A DNA stretch of 64,000 nt from Aggregatibacter segnis ATCC 33393 (GCF_000185305.1 NZ_GL622200.1:1093564-1157563), one strand, 5' to 3'; numbered from the stretch's first letter, positions 19,925 to 30,514 are shown. The notes: a model not told the origin generated them from the letters alone. Numbers and translations are program-made.

Positions 19925-20851
19925 ATGCATCAAAAGATCTGGGTATTAGGTGACGCCGTAGTGGATTTAATCCCGGACGGAGAAAATCATTATTTGCGTT
20001 GTGCTGGCGGTGCACCGGCAAACGTGGCAGTAGGTATTGCCCGTTTAGGCGGTGAAAGTGCGTTTATCGGTCGCGTGGGCAAAGATCCATTGGGCGAATT
20101 TATGCTACAAACCCTGCAACAGGAAAACGTACAAACCAGCCACATGATTCTTGATCCGCAACAGCGTACCTCCACTGTCGTGGTCGGGTTAGATAACGGC
20201 GAACGGAGCTTTACCTTTATGGTGAATCCAAGTGCCGACCAATTTTTACAAGTGGCGGATTTACCGAATTTCCAAGCAAACGAATGGCTCCATTGTTGCT
20301 CCATTGCCTTAATTAACAATCCTTCCCGCGAAACCACCTTTGAAGCCATTCGCCGCATTAAAGCCGCGGGCGGATTCTTCTCTTTCGATCCGAATTTGCG
20401 CGAATCCCTGTGGGCAAGCTTTGAAGACATGAAAGAAACGGTGATGAAGGCGGTGGCATTCGCGGATGTGTTGAAGTTTTCAGAAGAAGAATTGACGCTC
20501 CTCACTGACACGCAAACCTTAGACGACGCATTTGAAAAAATCACCGCACTTTATCCGGAAAAATTGATTATCGTGACCTTGGGCAAAGACGGCGCACGCT
20601 ATCATTTAGCCGGTAAAAAAGACATCGTTGCCGGCAAAGCCTTAAAACCGGTTGACACCACTGGCGCAGGTGATGCGTTCGTTGGTGGTCTTCTTTCCGC
20701 CCTTTCACAACATGTAAATTGGCAAGAAACCGCTGTGCTTGAGCAAATTCTCCGTCAAGCTAATGCCTGTGGCGCGTTAGCTACTACGGCAAAAGGTGCT
20801 ATGTCTGCCCTGCCAAATAAAGCACAATTAGCGGAATTTTTGGCAAACTGA
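19925..20851 (+). CDS. scrK: Fructokinase (PfkB family)
   Basis: Phosphorylates fructose released by sucrose-6-phosphate hydrolase. The 308-aa protein has the ribokinase-family N-terminal motif GGAPANVAVGIARLGG (about residues 28-43) and the C-terminal ATP/anion-hole motif DTTGAGDAFVGG with the catalytic aspartate. An AAGGAG site precedes the ATG. Placement directly before scrB on the same strand gives the substrate assignment; other PfkB sugar kinases look similar. No PTS permease or LacI-type regulator gene is adjacent. Confidence 0.85.
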   Translation: MHQKIWVLGDAVVDLIPDGENHYLRCAGGAPANVAVGIARLGGESAFIGRVGKDPLGEFMLQTLQQENVQTSHMILDPQQRTSTVVVGLDNGERSFTFMVNPSADQFLQVADLPNFQANEWLHCCSIALINNPSRETTFEAIRRIKAAGGFFSFDPNLRESLWASFEDMKETVMKAVAFADVLKFSEEELTLLTDTQTLDDAFEKITALYPEKLIIVTLGKDGARYHLAGKKDIVAGKALKPVDTTGAGDAFVGGLLSALSQHVNWQETAVLEQILRQANACGALATTAKGAMSALPNKAQLAEFLAN

Positions 20852-20872
20852 TCCCATTGCTTCAATCCAATA

Positions 20873-20894
20873 GCACGCATCTTATGATGCGTGC
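20873..20894 (+). repeat. Hairpin between scrK and scrB
   Basis: A perfect 9-bp stem, GCACGCATC (20873-20881) with GATGCGTGC (20886-20894), closes a TTAT loop about 30 bases before the scrB start. There is no T tract, so it is more likely an mRNA-stability or attenuating element than a full terminator. Confidence 0.55.
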
Positions 20895-20924
20895 CACCTG
20901 CCCCAACAGAGGGGGAGAAACCTT

Positions 20925-22379
20925 ATGCCTATTTTCAACAATGGAAAATACAAAAGCATCCTTGCGGCAGCATCCGGTGAGCTTGCAGAAATTGCTCAAA
21001 CCGTACAAAAAGACAAAGATTTTCGACCGCACTTTCATATTGCGCCACCAACAGGGCTGATGAACGATCCTAATGGTCTCATCTTTGATGGCGAGAAATA
21101 TCACCTTTTTTATCAATGGTTTCCTTTTGATGCACTACACGGCATGAAACATTGGAAGCATTTAATCACCAAAGATTTCCAACATTATCAATCCGCTGAC
21201 GATCTCATTCCTTGTGAGCTTTTTGAATCTCACGGCTGTTATTCGGGTGGCGCATTAAAAGTCGGTGATAAATTAGCCATGTTCTACACCGGCAACACCC
21301 GTCGCCCAAGTGACAATCAACGCGTGCCTTACCAAAATTTAGCGATTTTCGATCTTAATGGGAAATTGTTAAGCAAACGTCCGTTAATTGAAAATGCGCC
21401 TGAAGGCTATACGGAACACGTTCGTGACCCCAAACCTTATTTTGCCGAAAACGGAAAAATCCGTTTTATCTGCGGTGCACAACGGGAAAATCTCACCGGT
21501 ACGGCGATTATTTTTGAAATGGACAATCTTGAGGATACACCGCGTTTACTCGGCGAACTTTCCTTGACTGCCTTTGATAATAACAAGGTGTTTATGTGGG
21601 AATGTCCTGATTTATTGAAACTCGGCGATAAAGATGTGTTTATTTGGTCGCCACAAGGCAAATCGCGTGAGCCTCATCAATTTCAAAATAACTACCACGC
21701 CGTGTATGCTGTTGGCAAACTAGACGGCTTAACCTTTCACGCCGAACACATCGCCGAACTGGATCAAGGCTTTGATTTCTACGCACCACAAACTTTTGCA
21801 GGTCTTAGCAAGACAGAAAATGCCATCCTGTTCGGTTGGATCGGATTGCCGGACTTAACCTATCCGACAGACAAATTCAAATGGCATTCGGCTTTAACGC
21901 TGCCGAGAGAATTACGCTTAGAAGGCAACAAAATCCACCAACGCCCTATCACCAAAACGTATAAAAATCTGACCGCACTTTCTACATTTCATCTTGATGG
22001 CAAAGCCGAAATTGTAGATTTAGATCGTGCTTATGTGAAATTTGAAGCGAATAATCAAGCCTTTGATTTAACCTTCTTCCAAAATGAACAAGGACAATCC
22101 TTACGTCTTTCTTATGAAAACGGATTAGTTTGTTTAGAGCGTAGCCAAAGTGAACAAACCGCGTTGATGGAAAAATTCGGTAGTAAACGTTTCTGCGAAA
22201 TTGAGAAACTACAAACGGTGGAAATTTTCTTTGATCGTTCTATCGTAGAAATTTTTCTCAATCACGGTGAAAAAGCCATGACCTCTCGTTTTTTTATTCA
22301 AGCACGGAAAAATGTTGTGGAAAGCAATCAAAAATTAACGTTACAGATTGGTTACCCAAAAGCCATTCAGTATCGATAA
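20925..22379 (+). CDS. scrB: Sucrose-6-phosphate hydrolase (GH32 family)
   Basis: Cleaves sucrose-6-phosphate to glucose-6-phosphate and fructose in the cytoplasm. GH32 active-site blocks are present: the nucleophile in GLMNDPNG (Asp48), the transition-state aspartate in RDPK (about 167-170) and the acid/base glutamate in WECPDL (Glu226). The last about 130 residues form the beta-sandwich domain. No signal peptide, consistent with an intracellular enzyme. The ribosome binding site is very G-rich (GAGGGGGAG). 73 bases follow scrK. Confidence 0.93.
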   Translation: MPIFNNGKYKSILAAASGELAEIAQTVQKDKDFRPHFHIAPPTGLMNDPNGLIFDGEKYHLFYQWFPFDALHGMKHWKHLITKDFQHYQSADDLIPCELFESHGCYSGGALKVGDKLAMFYTGNTRRPSDNQRVPYQNLAIFDLNGKLLSKRPLIENAPEGYTEHVRDPKPYFAENGKIRFICGAQRENLTGTAIIFEMDNLEDTPRLLGELSLTAFDNNKVFMWECPDLLKLGDKDVFIWSPQGKSREPHQFQNNYHAVYAVGKLDGLTFHAEHIAELDQGFDFYAPQTFAGLSKTENAILFGWIGLPDLTYPTDKFKWHSALTLPRELRLEGNKIHQRPITKTYKNLTALSTFHLDGKAEIVDLDRAYVKFEANNQAFDLTFFQNEQGQSLRLSYENGLVCLERSQSEQTALMEKFGSKRFCEIEKLQTVEIFFDRSIVEIFLNHGEKAMTSRFFIQARKNVVESNQKLTLQIGYPKAIQYR

Positions 22380-22380
22380 A

Positions 22381-22416
22381 AAAAGTGCGGTGAAATTTCA
22401 CCGCACTCTTTTTGCA
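22381..22416. terminator. Bidirectional terminator between scrB and uvrD
   Basis: AGTGCGGTGAAATTTCACCGCACT (22384-22407) is a 24-bp perfect palindrome flanked by A and T tracts. It consists of two opposed uptake signals and serves two convergent genes. Confidence 0.8.
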
Positions 22417-22434
22417 TTAATGACAAAACGAAAC

Positions 22435-24609
22435 TTAAACTTTCTCCAACTTCGCCAAATGGGCGATCAGCCATTTAATTCCTTGATTCTGGAACGCAAT
22501 TTGTAGGCGCAAATTATTGTCCGCCCCTTCTACATTAATCACCGTACCAAAACCGAATTTTTCATGTTTCACTTTTTGTCCCATTTTCCATTCGCTTTCG
22601 TTGGCAATCGGCGAAACACTGCCTACTTTAGATTGATTCAAGGCGCGTGTAACGGTGCCGCGTAAACGGATTTCCTGTAAACATTGTTGTGGCAATTCCG
22701 TGATAAAACGAGAAGGCAAATGACGTTCTTCTTTGCCATATAAACGACGACTTTCCGCGTAAGAAATGGTAAGTTTTTGTTTGGCTCGGGTAATCCCCAC
22801 ATAAGCCAAACGACGTTCTTCTTCCAAACGCCCCGCTTCTTCAAAGGAACGGAAACTTGGGAATAACCCTTCCTCTACGCCAATCATAAACACTCGAGGA
22901 AACTCCAAGCCTTTTGCTGAGTGCAAGGTCATCATTTCCACACAGGCTTGGTGCGGTGCCGCTTGCTCTTCGCCCGCTTCTAACGACGCGTGCGTCAAGA
23001 AAGCCGTAAGCTCTGTCATATCTTCCGCCTCTTCAGGCTTGATAAATTCGCGAGCGGCAGAGACCAATTCTTCCAAGTTTTCAATGCGTACCTCGCCTTT
23101 TTCGCCCTTTTCCTGTTTATACATTTCATACAAACCGGAATGCTTAATGACAAAATCTGTTTGTGCAAACAACGGCATCTCTTCCGTATCCCGTTGCAGA
23201 GAATTGATTAATTCCATAAAGCGAAGCAAAGCGGTCGCGGCACGGCCTGCCAGTTTATTTTCCTGCAATGCCAAATTGGTGGCTTGCCATAACGTGATTT
23301 GATGTTCGCGAGTCAGGTTACGCAAAGTGTCCAACGTGCGATCACCAATGCCCCGTGGTGGTGTATTAATAACGCGTTCAAAGGCGGCATCGTCTTGGCG
23401 ATTAGCAATTAAGCGCAAATACGCCAAGGCATCCTTGATTTCCTGACGTTCGAAGAAGCGCATGCCACCATAAATACGATACGGAATTTGTGAACGAATC
23501 AACGCTTCTTCAATCACCCGTGATTGACTGTTACTGCGATATAAAATGGCACAATCGTTGAGTTTGCCGCCGTCTTCAATCCAAGTTTTAATTTGTGAGG
23601 CAACAAACAGCGCTTCATCCAATTCGTTAAAAGCCGCATAAATGCCTACAGGGTCGCCTTGATTTCCTTCCGACCATAAATTTTTCCCTAGTCGGTTGTT
23701 GTTATTAGAAATTAACTCATTAGCAGCCTGCAAAATATTCATGGTGGAACGGTAATTTTGTTCTAATCGAATGGTTTGTGCATTGGCAAACTCTTTCAAA
23801 AATAACTGAATATTTTCGATTTTTGCCCCGCGCCAGCCGTAAATAGATTGGTCGTCATCCCCTACAATCATCACTTTGCCGGTTTTGCCCGCCAATAAAC
23901 GAATCCATTCATATTGAATTTTGTTAGTGTCTTGAAACTCATCCACCAAAATATGCTGAAAACGTTGTTGGTAACGTTGTAAAATCAGTGGTTTATGTAA
24001 AAACAATTCGTACGAGCGCAATAAAATTTCAGCAAAATCTACCAGTCCTGCACGATCGCAAGCATCTTGATAAATCTGATAAATTCGAATCCATTCTCGT
24101 TCTTGACGATCGTGATGATCATCAATTTGATTCGGGCGCAAGCCTTCGTCTTTTTTATTATTGATATACCAAGCAGCTTGTTTTGGCGGGAAACTTTTTT
24201 CGTCAAAATGATGTAATTTCATGAGGCGTTTGAGTAAACGCAATTGGTCTTCCGAATCTAAAATCTGGAAATCTTGCGGCAAATCCGCATCAAGATGATG
24301 AGCACGCAGAAGTCGATGAGCAATGCTGTGAAAGGTGCCGACCCACATACCAAACAAACGCTGATTGCCGTCGAACAAGACGGATTCAATACGATGACGC
24401 ATTTCTGCCGCAGCTTTGTTGGTGAAAGTCACCGCCATAATGCTCCCTTCGGAGACACCTTCAACGCCAATCAGCCACGCAATTCGGTGCGTCAATACGC
24501 GGGTTTTACCACTCCCCGCGCCCGCCAACACCAAATAATTGCCCAATGGCGCACTCACCGCTTCCCGTTGTTTATCGTTTAAGCCATCTAATAATTCTGC
24601 GAAATCCAT
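22435..24609 (-). CDS. uvrD: DNA helicase II
   Basis: 3'-5' superfamily 1 helicase used in nucleotide excision and mismatch repair. Walker A is AGAGSGKTR near residue 30; VDEFQDTN is Walker B, and QSIYGWRGA, LEQNYRS, and MTLHSAKGLEFPRVF are later helicase motifs. The 724 aa match UvrD rather than Rep, as does the C-terminal GQKVKHEKFGFGTV Tudor-like segment. ATG 24609 (MDFAELLDGLNDKQRE) aligns with E. coli UvrD; a GTG nine bases upstream is less likely. Confidence 0.96.
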   Translation of the reverse strand: MDFAELLDGLNDKQREAVSAPLGNYLVLAGAGSGKTRVLTHRIAWLIGVEGVSEGSIMAVTFTNKAAAEMRHRIESVLFDGNQRLFGMWVGTFHSIAHRLLRAHHLDADLPQDFQILDSEDQLRLLKRLMKLHHFDEKSFPPKQAAWYINNKKDEGLRPNQIDDHHDRQEREWIRIYQIYQDACDRAGLVDFAEILLRSYELFLHKPLILQRYQQRFQHILVDEFQDTNKIQYEWIRLLAGKTGKVMIVGDDDQSIYGWRGAKIENIQLFLKEFANAQTIRLEQNYRSTMNILQAANELISNNNNRLGKNLWSEGNQGDPVGIYAAFNELDEALFVASQIKTWIEDGGKLNDCAILYRSNSQSRVIEEALIRSQIPYRIYGGMRFFERQEIKDALAYLRLIANRQDDAAFERVINTPPRGIGDRTLDTLRNLTREHQITLWQATNLALQENKLAGRAATALLRFMELINSLQRDTEEMPLFAQTDFVIKHSGLYEMYKQEKGEKGEVRIENLEELVSAAREFIKPEEAEDMTELTAFLTHASLEAGEEQAAPHQACVEMMTLHSAKGLEFPRVFMIGVEEGLFPSFRSFEEAGRLEEERRLAYVGITRAKQKLTISYAESRRLYGKEERHLPSRFITELPQQCLQEIRLRGTVTRALNQSKVGSVSPIANESEWKMGQKVKHEKFGFGTVINVEGADNNLRLQIAFQNQGIKWLIAHLAKLEKV

Positions 24610-24721
24610 TATTTTCACTCACAAACACTGTTTTTTTGTACAGGCGAAATTATAACGATTTCGGTTGAAAACTCAATGAAAAGAGGAGAAACATCATACA
24701 TACAGGGGAAACGAAAAAAGG

Positions 24722-25546
24722 TTAATCATCAATTGCTAAACGTTCTCTACCACTATAAACCGTCGCACGCCCAGGTCTGGCAAAACCAATTAACGTTAAG
24801 TTGTATTGTTCTGCCATTTCTACCGCCAAATCTGTTGAAGCTGAAATTGCGACTAACATTTCTATGCCTGCAGAGACTGTTTTTTGCACCATTTCATAAC
24901 TGGCGCGGCTGGTCACAACAATAAAGCCTTGCGGTTTACTTGCTTTAGCATGCCACCCCAATAATTTATCTAATGCCACATGGCGCCCGACATCTTCACG
25001 AATGGCGAGTAATTTACCTTCCATGGAGAAAAATGCCGCCGCATGCGTGGAGCCTGTTTGTTTACCTAATTCCTGAGCGACCTGTAATTGCTGTAAGCAA
25101 TCGTCTAGTTGTGCCACACGGAAGGTTAAAGTGCGGTCTAATTTTTTGACATTTTTATAAACCTGTTGAATCTGTTCCGCCCCACAAATGCCACAACCGG
25201 TTCGTCCGGTTAAGGTGCGTCGATGATCTTTCAGTGCGACAAAACAGCGCGTTGCCAACTCTATTCTTGCTTCAATGCCGTTACAGGCGTCTTCAATATC
25301 AATGCCATAAATATCACTCGGTTTATCAATAATCCCTTCCGATAAAGAAAACCCCATGGCGAAATCTTCCAAATCTCGTGGAGAACACATCATCACCGTG
25401 TGAGAAATATCGTTATACACCAGTGCCACAGGCGTTTCCGTGGCTAAAATTTCTTGTTTCTCAGAAATAGCAATCTTGTTATCGCCTTGTTGCTCATTTG
25501 TTAATTTTTTAATAAAGTGAATTAATTTTTTTTTGATCCAACTCAA
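24722..25546 (-). CDS. fdhD: Formate dehydrogenase accessory sulfurtransferase FdhD
   Basis: Transfers sulfur from the cysteine desulfurase to the molybdenum cofactor of formate dehydrogenase; FDH is inactive without it. The C-x-x-C pair is in GRTGCGICG (Cys118, Cys121). Other conserved stretches are [29 protein letters not shown] and [10 protein letters not shown]. 274 aa, slightly shorter than E. coli. The start is TTG 25546 with AAGGAT upstream; no ATG precedes the conserved region. It is divergent from fdnGHI, whose product it matures. Confidence 0.94.
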   Translation of the reverse strand: MSWIKKKLIHFIKKLTNEQQGDNKIAISEKQEILATETPVALVYNDISHTVMMCSPRDLEDFAMGFSLSEGIIDKPSDIYGIDIEDACNGIEARIELATRCFVALKDHRRTLTGRTGCGICGAEQIQQVYKNVKKLDRTLTFRVAQLDDCLQQLQVAQELGKQTGSTHAAAFFSMEGKLLAIREDVGRHVALDKLLGWHAKASKPQGFIVVTSRASYEMVQKTVSAGIEMLVAISASTDLAVEMAEQYNLTLIGFARPGRATVYSGRERLAIDD

Positions 25547-25666
25547 AATTTTCTATCCTTATAGCCATTATTAATTATGGATTTCTGTACAAAAAATAGG
25601 TATTCTACCCGCCGCTACTAGTAAGGTAACTATATATTTTTATTGTTACATAACTACTCAGCATCG

Positions 25667-25698
25667 TTTTGTTAAATTTTAATACAAATTTAACAAAA
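25667..25698. promoter_or_regulatory. Perfect 13-bp inverted repeat in the fdhD-fdnG divergent region
   Basis: TTTTGTTAAATTT (25667-25679), six bases (TAATAC), AAATTTAACAAAA (25686-25698). It lies about 120 bases from fdhD and 88 from fdnG. It could be a dimeric regulator's operator or an mRNA hairpin. It does not match the FNR consensus (TTGAT-N4-ATCAA). Confidence 0.5.
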
Positions 25699-25785
25699 AC
25701 GACCATCAGATTATCTAGTTAAATACAAATTTAAAACTATCAAACTGAAAACAACAACAAATTTTGTTGATTGTGGGGAGTGTTT

Positions 25786-28700
25786 ATGCAGATCTCAAGA
25801 AGAAAATTCTTCAAGGTCTGTGCCGGCGGTATGGCAGGAACATCGGTTGCGATGTTAGGCTTTGCTCCGGCTACGGCCTTAGCTGCGCCACGCGAATACA
25901 AACTATTGCGTGCGAAAGAATCGCGTCAAACCTGTACATACTGCTCGGTAAGTTGCGGTATGTTGATGTACAGTACAGGTACACCATCTAATACCATAAG
26001 TGGTCACACCGCGACAAATACCCGTTCTAAATTATTCCATATCGAAGGCGACCCGGATCATCCGATCAGCCGTGGTGCGTTATGCCCTAAAGGTGCCGGT
26101 GCCTTAGACTTCGTAAATAGCGAAAGCCGGACCTTATATCCGGAATATCGTGCACCGGGCTCTGATAAATGGGAGCGCATTTCTTGGCAAGACGCCATTA
26201 AACGCATTGCCCGCTTAATGAAAGATGACCGCGATGCCAACTTTGTTGAGAAAAATGCCGAAGGCAATATCGTCAACCGTTGGACAACCACGGGGATTAT
26301 GACGGCATCGGCAATTAGTAATGAAGCTGCATTGCTAACCCATAAGTGGATTCGCATGTTAGGGATGCTTCCGGTATGTAACCAAGCGAATACTTGACAC
26401 GGACCAACGGTAGCAAGTCTTGCTCCATCATTTGGTCGCGGTGCCATGACAAACAACTGGGTTGATATCAAAAACGCCAATCTTATTCTTGTTCAAGGCG
26501 GTAACCCTGCTGAAGCTCACCCTGTTGGCTTCCGTTGGGTCATTGAAGCGAAGAAAAACGGTGCGAAAATCATCGTTGTCGATCCGCGCTTTAACCGTAC
26601 AGCTTCCGTAGCTGACCTTCACGCACCAATTCGTTCCGGTTCTGACATTGCATTCTTAATGGGTGTGATCCGTTACTTATTGGAAACCAATCAAATTCAA
26701 CACGAATACGTTAAACACTATACCAATGCATCCTTCTTAGTGAATGAAGGCTATAAGTTCGAAGACGGTCTATTCTCCGGATTTGACGAAGCAAAAGGTA
26801 AGTATGATAAATCAACTTGGAACTACCAATTTGATGAAAATGGTCATGCTAAACGTGATATGACATTACAACACCCACGTTGTGTCATTAACGTATTAAA
26901 AGAACATGTTTCCCGCTATACCCCGGAAATGGTTGAAAAAGTTACCGGTGTAAAACAAAAAACCTTCTTACAAATCTGTGAAGAAATCGGTAAAACATCG
27001 GCACCAAATAAAACCATGACGCACTTATATGCGCTTGGCTTTACTGAACACACAATCGGTACGCAAAATATTCGCTCCATGGCGATGATCCAATTACTTT
27101 TAGGTAATATTGGTATGCCGGGTGGTGGTATTAACGCATTACGTGGTCACTCAAACGTACAAGGTACAACCGATATGGGCTTGTTACCAACAATGTTGCC
27201 AGGCTATATGCGTTTACCAAACGAAAAAGAAACCTCTTATGAACAATATATGAATGCGATTACGCCGAAAGATATCGTGCCTAATCAAGTCAACTATTAT
27301 CGTAATACCTCAAAATTCTTCGTAAGTATGATGAAAACCTTCTACGGAGATAAAGCAACAAAAGAGAATGGCTGGGGCTTTGACTTCTTACCAAAAGTCG
27401 ATCGCATCTATGACCCGATTACTCATGTCAAAATGATGCATGACGGTGAATTAAACGGCTGGATTTTACAAGGTTTCAACGTATTAAACTCATTACCGAA
27501 CAAAAACAAAACTGTTGCGGGTATGAGTAAGTTGAAATACTTAGTCGTTATGGATCCATTGCAAACCGAAAGTTCTGAGTTCTGGAAAAACTTTGGTGAA
27601 TCTAACAATGTAAATCCAGCAGAAATTCAAACTGAGGTATTCCGTTTACCTACAACCTGTTTCGCAGAGGAAGATGGTTCTATCGCTAACTCAGGTCGTT
27701 GGGCACAATGGCACCAAAAATCTTGCGATCAACCAGGCGAAGCCTTACCGGATGCAGAGATTTTATCTATGCTCCGTGAAGAAATGCATGAGCTTTACAA
27801 GAAAGAAGGTGGTCGTGGTATTGAATCTTTTGAAGCGATGACCTGGAATTATGCTCAACCACATTCACCAAGCTCAGTTGAACTAGCCAAAGAGCTTAAT
27901 GGTTATGCACTTGAGGATCTTTATGATGCGAATAACAATCTCATCTATAAGAAAGGTCAATTATTAAATGGATTTGCTCACTTAAGAGATGACGGTACTA
28001 CCACATCTGGAAACTGGCTCTATGTTGGTCAATGGACAGAAAAAGGTAACCAAATGGCAAATCGTGATAATTCTGACCCTTCAGGATTAGGTTGCACCGT
28101 AGGTTGGAGCTTTGCATGGCCGGCAAACCGTCGCGTGCTTTATAACCGTGCGTCTTTAGACATTAACGGTAATCCATGGGATAAACACCGTCAGTTGATC
28201 AAATGGAACGGCAAAAACTGGAACTGGTTTGATATTGCTGACTATGGCACACAACCACCAGGTTCTGATGCAGGTCCGTTTATCATGTCTGCTGAAGGTG
28301 TTGGTCGTTTATTCGCTGTTGATAAAGTCAATAGTGGACCGGTACCGGAGCATTATGAACCGATTGAAAGTCCAATTGATACGAACCCGTTACACCCAAG
28401 TGTTGTAACAGATCCAACGGTACGTATTTATAAAGAAGACCGTGAGTTTATCGGTTCAAATAAAGAGTATCCGTTTGTCGCAACAACTTATCGTTTAACC
28501 GAGCATTTCCACAGCTGGACGGCACAAGCGGCATTAAACATCATCGCGCAACCACAACAATTTGTGGAAATCGGTGAGGCACTTGCAGCAGAAAAAGGCA
28601 TCCAAAAAGGCGATATGGTAAAAGTTACCTCTCGTCGTGGTTATATCAAAGCTGTTGCTGTGGTGACAAAACGTTTGAAAGCGTTAGAAATTGACGGAAG

Positions 28701-28869
28701 AACAGTACACCATGTAGGTATCCCAATTCACTGGAATATGAAAGTATTAAATGGTAAAGGTAACCGTGGTTTCTCCTCCAACACCTTAACGCCATCTTGG
28801 GGTGAATCAGTCACACAAACCCCGGAATACAAAACATTCCTAGTTAATATTGAGAAGGCGGAGGTATAA
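25786..28869 (+). CDS. fdnG: Formate dehydrogenase-N major subunit (selenoprotein, Sec at codon 204)
   Basis: Periplasm-facing catalytic subunit oxidising formate; binds the bis-MGD molybdenum cofactor and one 4Fe-4S cluster. The N-terminus is a twin-arginine signal (SRRKFFKV followed by a hydrophobic stretch ending ALAAP), and the cluster cysteines are in [10 protein letters not shown] and ALCPKGAG. An in-frame TGA at 26395-26397 in QANT-U-HGPTV is the selenocysteine ligand to Mo; reading through gives 1027 aa, the normal size. Start ATG 25786 has GTGGGGAG upstream; the open frame begins earlier at a TTG. First gene of fdnGHI, divergent from fdhD. Confidence 0.97.
26395..26437 (+). promoter_or_regulatory. 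SECIS element of fdnG
   Basis: After the UGA, GACCAA (26402-26407) pairs with TTGGTC (26432-26437), and an inner AGCAA (26412-26416) pairs with TTGCT (26420-26424) around GTC. The arrangement and the AGCAAGTCTTGCT hairpin resemble the enteric fdnG SECIS recognised by SelB. Confidence 0.85.
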
Positions 28870-28870
28870 C

Positions 28871-29803
28871 ATGGCTGGAACTGCTCAAGGCGTTCAAACG
28901 CAAGACATTATCAAGATCTCCGCTACATCAGGCTTAACTGAGCCGCCACGTGCGCGTGATCACAAAGTTGAAGTGGCAAAACTCATTGATGTATCCACCT
29001 GTATTGGTTGTAAAGCCTGTCAGGTAGGTTGTTCGGAATGGAATGATATTCGTTCTGACGTGAATGCCCAATGTTTGGGGATTTATGACAACCCGGTTGA
29101 CCTCAATGCAAAAGCATGGACGGTGATGCGCTTCAATGAAGTGGAAGAAAATGATCGTTTAGAATGGTTAATCCGTAAAGATGGTTGTATGCACTGTCAA
29201 GAACCGGGCTGTTTAAAAGCTTGTCCGGCACCGGGTGCGATCATCCAGTATGCGAACGGTATCGTGGATTTCCAATCTGACAAATGTATCGGTTGTGGTT
29301 ACTGTATCGCAGGTTGTCCGTTCAACATTCCACGCATGAATCCGGAAGACAACCGTGTGTACAAATGTACCCTTTGTGTTGACCGTGTTTCTGTGGGTCA
29401 AGAACCTGCTTGTGTGAAAACCTGTCCGACCGGTGCAATTCGTTTCGGTTCCAAAGAAGAAATGAAAATCTACGCGGAACAACGTGTTGCAGATCTTAAA
29501 GCGCGCGGCTATGAAAATGCCGGCATTTACGATCCGGAAGGCGTCGGTGGTACGCATGTAATCTATGTATTACACCATGCAGATAAACCTGAATTGTATT
29601 CCGGTTTACCGAAAGATCCGCAAATCGACACAACCGTTACATTATGGAAAGACATCCTGAAACCGGTTGCTGCGGTTGCCATGGGTGGTCTTGCACTTGC
29701 TGAAATCGGTCACTACCTCACAGTAGGCCCGAATGAGGAAGAAGATGTTGAAGATCATCACGAAGAATTTGAAGATGTAGAGGGAGGCAAAAAAGATGAA
29801 TAA
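28871..29803 (+). CDS. fdnH: Formate dehydrogenase-N iron-sulfur subunit
   Basis: Electron-transfer subunit with four 4Fe-4S clusters linking FdnG to the membrane cytochrome. Four cysteine groups are visible: [35 protein letters not shown] and [18 protein letters not shown]-terminal membrane anchor ([18 protein letters not shown], near residue 265) is followed by an acidic tail. ATG 28871, one base after the fdnG stop with GGAGG upstream, gives 310 aa. Its last 8 bases overlap fdnI. Confidence 0.96.
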   Translation: MAGTAQGVQTQDIIKISATSGLTEPPRARDHKVEVAKLIDVSTCIGCKACQVGCSEWNDIRSDVNAQCLGIYDNPVDLNAKAWTVMRFNEVEENDRLEWLIRKDGCMHCQEPGCLKACPAPGAIIQYANGIVDFQSDKCIGCGYCIAGCPFNIPRMNPEDNRVYKCTLCVDRVSVGQEPACVKTCPTGAIRFGSKEEMKIYAEQRVADLKARGYENAGIYDPEGVGGTHVIYVLHHADKPELYSGLPKDPQIDTTVTLWKDILKPVAAVAMGGLALAEIGHYLTVGPNEEEDVEDHHEEFEDVEGGKKDE

Positions 29804-30509
29804 AGGTAAATTTGAGATTACCAATGATACCCGTATCATTCGTCATAAACTCCCGGCGCGTCTAAGTCACTGGTTCTTGGTAATCAGTTTCTTCTTAACC
29901 ATGTTTACCGGGGTAGCGTTCTTCTTCCCTGACTTTGCATGGTTAACGGAAATTCTTGGTACACCACAACTTGCCCGTGCGATTCACCCGTTCACCGGTA
30001 TTTTAATGTTTATTGCCTTTGTGTTCTTATGTTCACTCTACTGGCACCATAACATTCCGGAGAAAAACGATATTCGTTGGGCGAAAGGAATGCTTGAAGT
30101 CTTAAAAGGTAACGAGCACGCTGTTGCTGATAACGGTAAATATAACTTGGGTCAAAAAATGTTGTTCTGGACATTAATCCTTGCCATGTTTACCTTAATG
30201 GGCTCCGGCATCATTATGTGGCGTCAATACTTCTCGCACCACTTCTCTATTCCGGTGTTGCGTATCGCCATCTTATTGCACTCTGTTTGTGCCTTTATGT
30301 TGTTCACCGGTATCCTAGTACACATGTACATGGCATTCTGGGTGAAAGGCTCCATTCGTGGTGTCGTTGAAGGCTGGGTAACCGTTCGCTGGGCGAAAAA
30401 ACACCACCCGAAATGGTATCGCGAAGAAGTACTTCCTGAGTTAGAAAAAGACGTTGTACGGGAAGAGAAAGGCGAAAAGACCAAAGTCATCTTTAAGAAA
30501 TTTAGCTAA
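29796..30509 (+). CDS. fdnI: Formate dehydrogenase-N cytochrome b556 subunit
   Basis: Membrane subunit passing electrons from FdnH through two b haems to menaquinone. Four hydrophobic helices are visible, with candidate haem ligands in [15 protein letters not shown], and [16 protein letters not shown]. 237 aa, slightly longer than the E. coli protein because of a charged C-terminal tail. The start overlaps fdnH. No fdhE follows in this window. Confidence 0.94.
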   Translation: MNKGKFEITNDTRIIRHKLPARLSHWFLVISFFLTMFTGVAFFFPDFAWLTEILGTPQLARAIHPFTGILMFIAFVFLCSLYWHHNIPEKNDIRWAKGMLEVLKGNEHAVADNGKYNLGQKMLFWTLILAMFTLMGSGIIMWRQYFSHHFSIPVLRIAILLHSVCAFMLFTGILVHMYMAFWVKGSIRGVVEGWVTVRWAKKHHPKWYREEVLPELEKDVVREEKGEKTKVIFKKFS

Positions 30510-30514
30510 TCTTA

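Noticed and set aside
20925..20940. scrB as a second target of the Fur sRNA loop
   Set aside because: Only six contiguous bases (GGGGGA with UCCCCC) pair; that is expected for any G-rich ribosome binding site.
26395..26397. fdnG interrupted by a stop codon, possible pseudogene
   Set aside because: The TGA is at the selenocysteine position and is followed by a SECIS hairpin; the frame continues with conserved sequence to normal length.
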